A stretch of DNA of 64,000 nucleotides from Platanthera guangdongensis (GCA_039583875.1 CM077161.1:66035885-66099884); one strand, 5' to 3'. Shown: positions 47,181 through 56,973, numbered from the stretch's first letter. The notes: generated by a model not told the origin, from the sequence alone. Numbers and translations are program-made.

Positions 47181-47640
47181 CTGTTTTGCAGGGTAGTCTA
47201 GGTCCCCGTGAATACTTGGGAACTAGACAGTACGTGGCTCAAGGCTAACTTGGAACAAGCGTCTGCAATAACAGACGTGCTACCTGTTGAGCATAATCAC
47301 TTTAAGCTACTGATATGTTCTACCTGTGGGACTAAGACGATGACTCTCCATATCCCAGATAATTTTGATCAGTTCAAGGACTTGTGTCATGATGCATCCT
47401 CATTCAAAGTAAATATATATACATTTCTCTCATTGTGTATACGTATACTTATGTCATTGCGAATTTCGACAACACACAATTGACATTTAGAAGACTTTGC
47501 AAAAACCTCCATAAAATTCAAATAGATTGACTTTAGAATATACTTGTATTTATCATTCCTCTTATTAACTTGACATCGGAAAATCTCTAAAATGGTGCAA
47601 TGCTTCCCAAAGTAGTCAAGAAAAACATCAATATATACTC
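47181..47640 (+). other. S2 gag-to-ORF3 spacer with a possible trace of the protease start
   Basis: It begins with CTGTTTTGCAGG, as after S1 gag. A frame at 47208 opens NTWELDSTW, which faintly recalls the protease motif WYLDSGCS of S1. After that no pol motif is seen, and the origin of the remainder is unknown. Confidence 0.4.
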
Positions 47641-47770
47641 CGAATCTCGCCGACCCATTTTATATCTCGCCGAATTAGACAAACGGTATTAGAAACCAAA
47701 TTAGACAACTCTCGTCGAATCCCGTCGAAGGAACTCGCGACCGCTCGGCTTCCCCCGAATCCCGACGACT
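47641..47770. repeat. TCTCGCCGA motif cluster upstream of the S2 third ORF
   Basis: ATCTCGCCGA occurs at 47643 and 47665, CTCGTCGAATC at 47710, CCCGTCGAA at 47720, and CCGAATCCCGACGA at 47755. These are the core words of the S2 LTR array. They stop at a TATA box. Confidence 0.8.
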
Positions 47771-47772
47771 CC

Positions 47773-47779
47773 TATAAAT
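47773..47779 (+). promoter_or_regulatory. Internal TATA box upstream of the S2 third ORF
   Basis: TATAAAT in ACTCCTATAAATCCCGCC, about 375 bp before the ORF start, with a GC-rich leader between. S1 has the same arrangement. Inferred to be an internal promoter. Confidence 0.65.
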
Positions 47780-48114
47780 CCCGCCGAAAGAATCTCCGCC
47801 TGTTCACCTTCCTCACGACTCGCGCAGGAGACCTCTGGACGACCCTCGCCTTCCTCGCGCAAGTGCACTTCCGCGAACTCGCCGACACCCGCAGCCCTCC
47901 GACGCTCTCGTCGACGCCGTCGAATCGCTTCTGTGTGTGATCTTCTTCTCCCCGTGAAATTCTAACAAGGTCGCACCCCACGGGATACTCTTCCCTCCAC
48001 CGAAGCTCTTCCCGAAGCTCACCAACTCTCTTCCACCGAAGCCCTTAGGTAACCTCCTCCTCACTGGCTCCAAGGCCGAACCCCATGTGATGCCTTCTTT
48101 TTGAATGTACACTA

Positions 48115-50448
48115 ATGCTTGGAGTCGGGCTTCTGCTTAGATCCTCAATGGCCCCAAGGACGACTGCAGGCTTGATTTCTGGTTGCGAGCTGGTTCGCAC
48201 TGGTTTTGCTCATGCCTCGGACGAGTTCCGGAACATCATTCTCATGCTGGAAGAAGCCGGACTAACCTTCGTATTGGAGCATCCTTGCAAAGTTTTAGAT
48301 AAAGAAGTGCTGGAGTTCTTCTCTACCGCAAGGCTTCGAGACAGAGACTCCATCATCAAGAGCAAGGTGGCTGGGACTAAGGTAAAGATGTCTGCCAGTA
48401 AGCTAACACGCTACCTGCAGCTCTCAAGTGCAGAGCAGGAAGAATATTTAGAGGACGAGGACAAAGCCAGAACCCTCCTGTTCTGCGGTCTACCAAGAGG
48501 CACTCGATCAATAAAGCGAAAAGAGATGAATGAAGAAGGGAAGCTCCTATCCGACATCATAGGAAAAGTACTCATCTGTAAGCCAGGCTCCCATGATCAT
48601 ATCTCCGGAGATATGTTCAAAATTCTCATAGCCGTGGTCTGCAGAAAGAGGTTCAACTGGGGAGAGTTGATGTTTCAAAAGATCAAGGACACTCTGGGCA
48701 CTCCAAGCTTCGGCCGCATCATCAGTCTATATCTCAACCAGCTCAACGGAGATAGATTCGACATGAGCAAAGGAGTTCCTCTACATTACTTGAAAAAGAT
48801 GGATGCTACTGTGTTTGATCGATGGGAGCGGCGCATCGGGCAGCCGGCTGTGGAAGAGCAAGAGGAAGTATCTCCAGCAACCTCCCCCCGTGAAATTCCT
48901 GATACCCTGACTGCAGGAATCGAGTGGGAGACTCTACCCTCTCATATGGATATAATATCTGACATCGCCCAGGTGGCCAGGGATGCGGTGGCCGAAGTTA
49001 ATGCAGAAAGTGAACCTGGGTTGGAGGATGAGGAGGTCCTGAACAGACACACTCACGGAACTGAAGCTGAAACAATGGACTCTGCTGATCAAGAAGAGGA
49101 AGAAGCTGCTGATGTGGATGAATTTTTGGATGCGGACGGAGAGGATGCTGTGAATGAGGGCCATGAAGTGTTTGAGTCTCCGGATACTGATGAACCTCCT
49201 ACTGATAAGTCTGCACCAGTGGAGGGGGAGGTAAATGAGGCCACCAACGTTCCTCCCATAGAGGCTGTGATTGTATCCAGCTCTACTGATGCTTCTGCTG
49301 CCGAGCCAGAGCAAGGCCAAGAGGTGCCTCCGGGTATTCCACTACGAGATGAGCTGGCCACTCACACCATCACTGTCATTCAAGGAATAGTGAACGAGCT
49401 TAAAGATTCTTTTGATACAGCTCATAAAACACTGCTGAAAAAGATCAAGACTTCCGAAGATCTCATGTTGAAAAATATGGTGGAAATCAACCATAAGCTG
49501 GATGTGATGGAAAAGAAATTCGAAGAAAAGTATACTGCGGCCGGCGAAGCTGTCACACTGTTAATGGCCGGCTTGAAAAAGACTACTGATACTCTGGCTG
49601 TTGTCAATCAGAACGCACACGTTGTGGCCAACAATATTCAGAAATTTGATGGCAACATGGTCACTTTAAATGCAAATCAGCAGGCCCTAGTCACTGAATT
49701 CAGCAAGACAACTAAGCACATTGATGACTCCTTGCACTCATATGCCAATTGCATTGCTGACGAAGCCAAAAAGGGGGAGAAGGAGTATATCGCTAAGCTG
49801 GCTGAGCTCCAAGAGAGCATGGATGCAAACTTTGCCCAATCAAGCAAATACATCTATGAGAGTTGCTGGTGGATGCTACAACAGGCACTGGGCACGTTAG
49901 GCATCGTCCTACCTGACCAACCTGCCGGTGTTCAGGTTCCTGAGACTTCTAAGGCTGCTGAGGAAGTACATATTGCTGAGGATGTAAGTACAAGTGCTGC
50001 TGATATTTTCACTGATGAAGCTGATGCTAGGGCCATCTCCAAATCTAAGCTGAGAAGTATGTTTGACCAGGAGGCTTTAGCTAAAGCAAGGGGAAAGAGG
50101 AAAGTTCAGGAAGGGACATCAAAGGAGACACCAACTCAGAAGAGGATCAGACTAAGTGAGGAGGAGGTAAGAAACGAAAGGTGGAGCCCAGTCTCAAGGA
50201 ACATCATCCTAGACACCTTCCGGCTGCAAGAAAGAGGAGAGATAAATCGAAATGAAGCATATAGTCAGTATGAATGGGAGACGCACAAAGCATTTGAAGC
50301 GAAGCGCAACATTTTCTTCAGAAACAACAAGGATCCAGACAAAGCTGCTCCTCCTAGGTACTATCCGAAGCCCAAGGAATACATGGAAAGGCAGAGCAAA
50401 AAGTACTTGGCGCAAACTCTTAAGGGTGACGGAGCTAAGGACAAATAG
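48115..50448 (+). CDS. S2 third ORF, intact, 777 codons; nuclear-protein-like, function unknown
   Basis: The longest intact frame in the window. The probable start is ATG 48148 (MAPRTTAG, 766 residues), which matches the S1 start; an ATG at 48115 adds 11 residues. Residues about 1-240 are a folded-looking domain shared with S1 (DKEVLEFFSTARL, GTKVKMSASKLTRYLQL, FGRIISLYLNQL). About 290-400 is acidic. About 410-570 is rich in heptad-like helices (LMLKNMVEINHKLDVMEKKF). About 649-669 is a bipartite nuclear-signal-like pattern (KRK, then QKRIRL). The C-terminus has RWSPVSRNIIL and YYPKPKEYMERQ, both conserved in S1. No signal peptide and no clear membrane helix. It lies where Sireviruses have an env-like gene. 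What it does is unknown. Confidence 0.85.
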   Translation: MLGVGLLLRSSMAPRTTAGLISGCELVRTGFAHASDEFRNIILMLEEAGLTFVLEHPCKVLDKEVLEFFSTARLRDRDSIIKSKVAGTKVKMSASKLTRYLQLSSAEQEEYLEDEDKARTLLFCGLPRGTRSIKRKEMNEEGKLLSDIIGKVLICKPGSHDHISGDMFKILIAVVCRKRFNWGELMFQKIKDTLGTPSFGRIISLYLNQLNGDRFDMSKGVPLHYLKKMDATVFDRWERRIGQPAVEEQEEVSPATSPREIPDTLTAGIEWETLPSHMDIISDIAQVARDAVAEVNAESEPGLEDEEVLNRHTHGTEAETMDSADQEEEEAADVDEFLDADGEDAVNEGHEVFESPDTDEPPTDKSAPVEGEVNEATNVPPIEAVIVSSSTDASAAEPEQGQEVPPGIPLRDELATHTITVIQGIVNELKDSFDTAHKTLLKKIKTSEDLMLKNMVEINHKLDVMEKKFEEKYTAAGEAVTLLMAGLKKTTDTLAVVNQNAHVVANNIQKFDGNMVTLNANQQALVTEFSKTTKHIDDSLHSYANCIADEAKKGEKEYIAKLAELQESMDANFAQSSKYIYESCWWMLQQALGTLGIVLPDQPAGVQVPETSKAAEEVHIAEDVSTSAADIFTDEADARAISKSKLRSMFDQEALAKARGKRKVQEGTSKETPTQKRIRLSEEEVRNERWSPVSRNIILDTFRLQERGEINRNEAYSQYEWETHKAFEAKRNIFFRNNKDPDKAAPPRYYPKPKEYMERQSKKYLAQTLKGDGAKDK

Positions 50449-50699
50449 TCATTATCTTATAGCTGGTCACGGTGTATTAAGAACATTTAACAATTATTAC
50501 TGTCGTGTGAACAATTCTGACTTATATGTGAATATATTTCTCTTGGTATATATATATATATTCTTGAATGTGTGAATGACTCAAGTCCTGTTCTGATTGC
50601 ATTTATTACCTTGTGTTGCAAAATTAATTTTTTTTTAAATGCTATCATTATTATTCGATAGGTGTTATTCATCTTAGCTAGTAGGGTTTTGGCTTCGTC
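50449..50699 (+). other. S2 3' untranslated region
   Basis: AT-rich DNA after the third ORF with no recognised element other than the purine tract at its end. Confidence 0.6.
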
Positions 50700-50713
50700 A
50701 AATAGGGGGAGAT
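50700..50713 (+). other. S2 polypurine tract
   Basis: AAATAGGGGGAGAT directly before the 3' LTR start, identical to the S1 tract. Confidence 0.92.
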
Positions 50714-52350
50714 TGTTGGGTATTGTATCCACGATTACCTAGATTTGAGGAAGCCCCCTGTCAAGCTAAGATGAATTCACAATGTATTTGATAAACTCTT
50801 TCAAGTTGTACTTGCAGTCTCTCCACGCTAAGTGCACACCAATGTCAGGGTGCAGTAGGTCAATATACACGGGTCTGCACGACGTAATCCCTCGTTGAGC
50901 AGATCAGTGTGTTGGCCTATGTGTACTCTCTCTATTGGAGTGCACTTACTTTCAAGTACAGGGCCGCTCATATGCAAGAGAAGACAAGGAGCATGAAGGA
51001 TCAAGGAGCAGCTCCTAGGTGGAAGACGAAAAATCGTCCAAGGCAAATTCGACGAGAATCACCAAGTGATTCTCGCCGAATCGGCGAGAATCACTAAGTG
51101 ATTCTCGCCGAATCGTCGAGAATCGTCAGTGATTCTCGCCGACTCCTTCTGGCCATCTCAAAATGGTGCCAAGTGAAATTCGGCGAGAATCACTTGTAAT
51201 TCCCGCCGAACCAGTGGTCAAGCAGCCCATGAATACCAAGTCCAATTCGTTGAGAATCGACAAGTGATTCGACGAGAATCACAAACGATTCTCGACGAAT
51301 CGTCGAGAATCACTTGGTGATTCTCGCCGATTCGTCGAGAATCGTTTGCGATTCTCGCCGATTTTTACTTGGCGTTTTCTCAGAATGCTGCTGAACCGGA
51401 TTCTGCTTCTGGATTTGTTTGAACCGGATTTTGGGGATTTCATTTGTGGGTCCCTCAAACGGTCATATTTGAGAATCCTACAGTATTTATACACAGGTAT
51501 TTTGAACAGTAAATCTGCGCAAAAGAGAGAAAGAAAATCCAGCGGCGAGGCAACCCTAACTTCGCGAAATCGTTCCGCTCCGCCGCCGCCGCTCGCGTGA
51601 AGTGGTCACCGCTGCTGATCGCTCTTCTTCCCGATCTCCGGTGATAGAAGCTTAGCAAGGCTTGAGTCTCACGCGTCTATCCGGAGATCTCTTGTCTCTC
51701 GATTTGTTGACCGGGAAAACACCCCCGTCCGAATCGATCGAGACGACTGATCCTAGAGTGACCGTTGGTAGACCGAGCTTGCTTCGCAACGAAGTTTGGA
51801 TCTCCAAGTTCAGCAGCTGCTCTTCATCGTAGCCGCCGATCTCGAAGCTAGCCGCCGCTCGTGTGCCGCCGCCGGTTCCGGGGAGATCTTCTCCAAGAGA
51901 GACCAAGGTCGTAGACTCTTCATCGACTTCAAGAACACGTCGTCGAACAAAGAGGAACACCGGAGTCTCCAAGAGAAGTTTGTATCACGTGTACATTCTA
52001 CATTTTCATTTCGTTGTAAAGGAACTTTTGTTCCGAGTTGTAAGGGTTGGGTGCAACCCGCTTTGTGGGAGTGTTGACTCTCACGTGTGGAAGGGCTCCT
52101 TCCGTTAGTGAAGGGATTGGATTTCAATCCCGTTGGTGAAGTGACCGAGTCGTCCCTTGTTGGGGAGATAGGTCGAAGGGGGAAAGTGGATGTACCCAAG
52201 TCGGGGAACCACTATAAATTTGCTGTGTATTCTGTGTGCTGTGTTTGTTGTTTTTATTGTGCAGGTACATCTGTAAATTCCGCAAAAGAACCGCACGTCA
52301 CCTATCCCCCCCCCCATAGGTGCACATAGCCGACACTAGGTGGACTTTCA
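50714..52350 (+). repeat. S2 3' LTR (1637 bp)
   Basis: Nearly identical to 43889-45531 at a constant 6825-bp offset. The palindrome array is at 51048-51361. The C run is 10 bases here. Confidence 0.95.
51048..51361. repeat. GATTCTCGNCGAATC palindrome array in S2 3' LTR
   Basis: Same as the 5' copy except T/C differences near 51084 and 51260. Confidence 0.92.
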
Positions 52351-54209
52351 CTTTGCTTAGGTACTGTCTTTGCTGTTTTATCTACAGCAGACTTGTTGAG
52401 AGTTGGGGCTTTGCCCTTGGACTTGGACTTGGGCTGAACAGTCCTTGCAGGTCTAGTAAACCCCAGTCCAGCTTTACCTTTGTGATGAATAAATTCATCA
52501 ATTATGGGTAAAACAGACTTTGGTTTAGAAAACCTAGCAACTAAGTCCTTCTCCTTCTGAAGATTAATCTCCAGACTCTTGATTTGATCATTCTTAAATG
52601 ATATAGTTCTCATTTGAATCACAGTTATGTGCTTCAATCTGGCTATCTCATTAAGCTTTTGATCAAACAACTTCTCAAAATCAGTTGCAGTAGCTTTGAG
52701 AATAGCAATTTCCTTTGCATGACTTTTGGCTAGGGACTTGCTCTTCTTATAAGCTTGCAACAGAACTCTATATTCATCTATCAACTGGTGAATATCTTCT
52801 TCAGACTCAGATGCACTCTCATCATTTGATGAGGATGAATCTGATTCTGTACTGGCACAAGAAACTGAACTTAAAGTTGAACTTTGTACCTTACTAGGTC
52901 CTGGCTGCTCCAGGATTTTGTCACTTTCTGTCAATGTCATTAGTCCTTGGCACTGACAGTCTTCTTGTTCATATATAGAATTCATAATCTGCATGAACTC
53001 TTCTTCTTCTTCCTCAGCAAATAGTCCTATATATGCCTCAGCATCTGACTCAGTTTCTGATGAAGAGATATCTGACAGGCTCTTGTACTTTTTGGCAACA
53101 AAAGACTTCTCCTTCTTGCCCTTGTATTGAGTACTTTTCTTGTCACTAGACTCCTTCCTCTTCTCTGGACAGTCTGCAATGACATGTCCTTTTCTATTAC
53201 AGCAATAGCACACAATTTTTGATAGTGTAGCTTTGCTAGACTTGGACTTTTTCCTGTCTTTCTTTGAAGACTTCTTATTCTGATAATAGTCTTCCTTTCC
53301 CTGTGAAGTAGAAGGCCTTGTCCTCCATTGTTTCTTCTTTAAGAACTTCTGGAAATGTCTTGTAAAGGCAGCAAAGTCCTCATCACTTTCACTGCTCTCA
53401 GACTTTCTGCTTTCTGAATCTTCTGATTCAATTTCAGCAACCTTTGGAGGTGGAGTTGGTGACTTACTCCTGTACTTTCTGGGGGCTTCTGATTTGAAGG
53501 CCACCGTCCTTTCCTTGTGATCACTTCTTGTAGATTTCTCCTCTTCTTTCCTCACCATTAACTGCATTTCATAAGACAGCAGTTTGCCAAATAGTGTTGG
53601 TGGAGGAATTTCTCCCAACTTTGTCATTTCTCTAATGGCACAGATCTTGGTGTCCCAATCTTTTGTTAGGGACCTTAGAAACTTGTCATTTAGTTCATAA
53701 TTACTGAACTCTCTGCCATAGGACATGAGCTCATTCACTATCCTATAGAACTTTTTATAGCACTCAGTTATGCTATCAGCTTTTCCTTGTCTAAAACTTT
53801 CATACTCTTGGTTTAGCAAGGATTTTCTATCTTGCCTTACTTCTTCAGAACCCTCCATATACACAATAAGAGTATCCCACATCTCTTTGGCTGTCTTACA
53901 GTGTATTAGATTCTGAAAAGTTGCATCATCTATGGCACTCACAATAATATTTTGAGCCCTTTTATCCATGGTGGCTAGGACAATCTCATCCTTTGTCATT
54001 TCAGAAAAATCCTTAGGTGTTCTCTGATTTGCATCTAAGACTGACACCTTCATGGGCACATATGGCCCTTCTTTTACTGTGATATAAATCCTAGGGTCTG
54101 AGGCTTCCATAAACAGCCTTACCCTTTCCTTCCAGATCCCTAAGATCTCTTTCCTACATATGGGTAGCTTCATGGATCCCAATTCCTTGTGATTTTCAGT
54201 GGAACCCAT
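52351..54209 (-). pseudogene. S1 gag, main part (split by S2)
   Basis: Starts at ATG 54207-54209 (MGSTENHKELGS), about 90 bp after the primer site. It has the copia-type gag N-terminal region (EILGIWKERVRLFMEASDPR, CKTAKEMWDTL, LLNQEYESFRQGK). A first zinc knuckle CYCCNRKGHVIADC lies near 53170-53215. An acidic Ser-rich region (SSETESDAEAYIGLF) and coiled-coil-like helices follow (EINLQKEKDLVARFSKPK). It is open for about 620 codons until S2 interrupts it at 52350; the end with a second knuckle is at 43700-43888. Without S2 the frame would be continuous, so gag was intact when S2 arrived. Confidence 0.92.
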
Positions 54210-54295
54210 GGTTCTTGATTTTCTTGATTCTGTTATTGACTTAGACTGAATCTGCCAATAGGATCTACTCAGACAGTTATGTCCCTTTTTGAGTA

Positions 54296-54312
54296 ACCTG
54301 GCTCTGATACCA
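54296..54312 (-). other. S1 primer-binding site
   Basis: The minus strand reads TGGTATCAGAGCCAGG two bases after the 5' LTR end, an exact match to the initiator-tRNA-Met type start. Confidence 0.92.
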
Positions 54313-55161
54313 CTTGAAAGATATAATACCTAAACACCTAGAGGGGGGGTGAATAGGTGACCAAATTCTTTTTTACTTTTTATGGCAGTAATCAGTTTTT
54401 AACACAGATGTATATCTACTATTTCACAGCAATCACACAGCATTCACAGCAAACCACAGCACACAGAAGACACATAATTTTATAGTGGTTCCCCAAGGTT
54501 TGGGTACATCCACTTTCCCCCTTCGCCTATCTAGCAGTGTACTACATTCGGCCAAACTTCTCCACTATCTCAGAACCCAAAACATGCTCCTACACCTCAG
54601 GCCCAAGGCCCTACAACTCATCTTCTTCACAAAGCCTACACTCAGCCACAAAGGCCTACACTCAGCCACCAAGGCCTACACTCAGCCACCAAGGCCTACA
54701 CTCAGAGATTTCAATCTCCTACACTCAGGCTCTCAAGCCCTACACTCAGCCTTTATAATTGCAGGCTTACAAGACTCAGATCCAAAGGATCCTACAAGAA
54801 AATATGAATACAATATTGTTAACTCAGCAACCCAGAGACAAGAGAGGGGAGTTGTGAGTTTCTTGATGAGTTCTTGGAAGAACTCAGCTGAAATCAATCT
54901 GACTTAGCTTTCTTCAAAGCTTCTTGAAAGTAGAACTCAATAAGATTGACTCCTTCTGCAGTTGATCCTTGATCTCTGCTACTTAAGATTCAGAATAATT
55001 CTGAACCCTACTTCTCAGCCTAGTTCCAATGGCTGATTTCTTGGATGGAGCTCTCTCTCTCCAACTTCTTAGATCTTCACTTGATAGCTAGATCTTCTTT
55101 GTATTACTTGTCTGAACAGCCACTTGATCTGTCTCAACCACAACTTCTGTAAACAGTGTAA

Positions 55162-55174
55162 GCCTATTTATAGG
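55162..55174 (-). promoter_or_regulatory. S1 5' LTR TATA box
   Basis: The minus strand reads GCCTATAAATAGG. It is about 135 bp downstream of the array in the transcription direction. Confidence 0.72.
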
Positions 55175-55329
55175 CCTTCTTCATGGTAACCGGCTGGTCC
55201 GGTTCATAACTGAATTCTGACATCTCTGACAGGTGCTGTAGACCGGCTGGGATGGCAGCTGTCAAGTCATCCAGTCAGTTCTTGAAAATTCTGTAACTAT
55301 CTAGAAGTGTCGAGACTTTCTGTCTTTAA

Positions 55330-56256
55330 GTGTCGACACTTATAGACCAAGTGTCGACACAAGTTGTCTAAGTGTCGACACTAGTCTACAAGGTGTCGAC
55401 ACAACTCCTTGTGTTGTAGATTTTATATCTCGACACTGCTTCTTCTTCATGTGTCGACACTGAAATTGAGTGTCGACACAAGTACTTGTTCTTCAGTACT
55501 TTGCTGAATTCTTCTAAGTGTCGACACAACACCTTTGTGTCAACACATCTTCATGTGTTAAATCTGTTAAGTGTCGACACTGCTTCTTGGTGTCGACACA
55601 TGTCTTCAGTGTTGATACTTGTTGAGTGTCGAAACAGCTCCTTGTGTCGACACATTCTTCTTCTGTCGAGTCTCTGGCTGAGTGTCGACACATCCCTTTA
55701 GTGTCGACACTTGTACTTAGAATATTTTTGTTGAACTCTTCTAATCTTTACTAAGTGTCGACACAGCTCCTTGTGTCGACACTTTCTTCAAGTGTTGAGT
55801 CTTCAGCTAAGTGTCGACACATTGTTCTGGGTGTCGACACTTACTTCAAGTGTTGACTCTTCTGCTGAGTGTCGACACATTGTTTTGAGTGTCGACACTT
55901 GTACTTAGTCTCTGCTGACTTTTGCTGAGTGTCGATACAGCCTCCATGTGTTGACACTTGTACTTAGTCTCTGCTGACTTTTGCTGAGTGTCGACACAGC
56001 CTCCAAGTGTCGACACTTTTTGATGTAGACACAGTTTCTCTGGGTGTCGACACAACTGCTATGTGTCGACACTACTTCACTGCACTCTTCTTCATTGAGT
56101 GTCGACGCAGCTCCTTGTGTCGACACTTTCTGTCTGGTGTCAACTCAGCATCCCTGGTGTCGACACAATGACTCCAAGTGTCGACACTGCTTGCCTGGGT
56201 GTCGACACAAGTCTTCTTAAGTGTCGACACTTTCCCTCTGGGTGTCGACACATGGA
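55330..56256. repeat. TGTCGACA palindrome array in S1 5' LTR
   Basis: I count 28 perfect TGTCGACA words and several with one change. Spacing is irregular, often in pairs. Confidence 0.95.
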
Positions 56257-56396
56257 CTTAGAAACTTTTTCTTCTTTCCTGCAAATACTTAGCCTGCACA
56301 TGTAAACTCAAAATACATGAAATACATTTTGATGTATATCATTGAGTTGGGTGAGGCTTCTTCAAATCAGGTACATTTAGACCAATGTACCCAACA

Positions 56397-56630
56397 AGCT
56401 CTCCTCTCCAACTACTTAGATCTTCACTTGATAGCAAGATCTTCTTTGTATTACTTGATGTGTTGATCCTCAATCTGAACTTACACAACCTCAACCACCG
56501 TTTCTGTAGACTATATAAGCCTATTTATAGGCCTTCTTCATGGTAACTGGCTGGTCCGGTTCATAACTGAATTCTGACAACTCTGACAGGTGCAGTAGAC
56601 CGGCTGGAATGGCAGCTGTCAAGTCATCCA
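56397..56630 (-). repeat. S0 LTR, right part, truncated
   Basis: Begins with the target duplication AGCTC and continues the LTR from the point where 34816 stopped. It includes the TATA region near 56515-56527. Similarity to the S1 LTR ends at GTCATCCA (56630), so the palindrome array of S0 is lost. Confidence 0.88.
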
Positions 56631-56964
56631 CGAAAACACAAGGGAGGTCGAGCACAACCAGCTAACTGTTCGAACACAGGGGGAATAGGGAGACTGCGAG
56701 TAGTGATCTACTAAGCGGATGAGAGCTGGAAGAAGAGCAGGGCCGTGAACTACGGCAACAACAGACTTCGCCCGTCGCGGCCTGAATGCCTCTCTTGTGA
56801 CGGGCTTTTCCTTGATTGAAGAAGGATTCAGTTACAAGTGAAAGGAAAAGACAAAGGGAAGCAGAGCAAGGGGGAGTCCGCAAGGCACAGGATTCGAGTC
56901 CGCAGCCTGTAACAAGTAGGCTCCTGGGTCGAGTCAGCGTGCCTTGAGTGCACCACCTCCCCCC

Positions 56965-56973
56965 TATTTATAT
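56965..56973 (-). promoter_or_regulatory. E5 LTR-like TATA box (minus)
   Basis: The minus strand reads ATATAAATAGGGGGG, a strong TATA pattern pointing away from the GCGGAC array. Confidence 0.6.

Larger units (their letters stand above)
43889..52350 (+). mobile_element. S2: pol-less Sirevirus-like derivative with intact third ORF, inserted in S1 gag
   Basis: LTRs are 43889-45531 (1643 bp) and 50714-52350 (1637 bp). Target duplication CTTTG at 43884-43888 and 52351-52355. I count six substitutions between LTRs, all transitions, plus a C-run length difference (16 versus 10), so insertion is recent. It has a primer site, a shortened gag, a third ORF and a purine tract. Protease, integrase, RT and RNase H are absent: 5.2 kb of internal DNA holds no pol motif. 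Movement must have used enzymes from another element. Confidence 0.93.
34817..56396 (-). mobile_element. S1: Ty1/copia Sirevirus-like element with third ORF, inserted in S0
   Basis: Both LTRs are exactly 2082 bp (34817-36898 and 54315-56396). Target duplication AGCTC at 34812-34816 and 56397-56401 proves insertion into the S0 LTR. On the minus strand the order is LTR, primer site, long gag with two zinc knuckles, protease, integrase, RT/RNase H, then a large third ORF before the purine tract. Integrase before RT is Ty1/copia; long gag plus third ORF suggests the Sirevirus lineage. S2 splits its gag. Stops in pol and ORF3 make it defective. Confidence 0.93.
54315..56396 (-). repeat. S1 5' LTR (2082 bp)
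   Basis: Same length as the 3' LTR. Minus-strand TATA box GCCTATAAATAGG at 55162-55174. A short CTACACTCAGCCACCAAGGC tandem repeat lies at about 54635-54710. Confidence 0.95.

Noticed and set aside
48115..48147. First ATG of the S2 third ORF as the start with a signal peptide
   Set aside because: MLGVGLLL is too short and is followed by Arg. The next ATG aligns with the start of the S1 homologue, so 48148 is preferred.
55330..56256. Regularly repeated short words resembling a CRISPR array
   Set aside because: Repeats are 8-10 bp palindromes with irregular spacing, the spacers are related to each other, and the sequence lies in the LTR of a plant retrotransposon.
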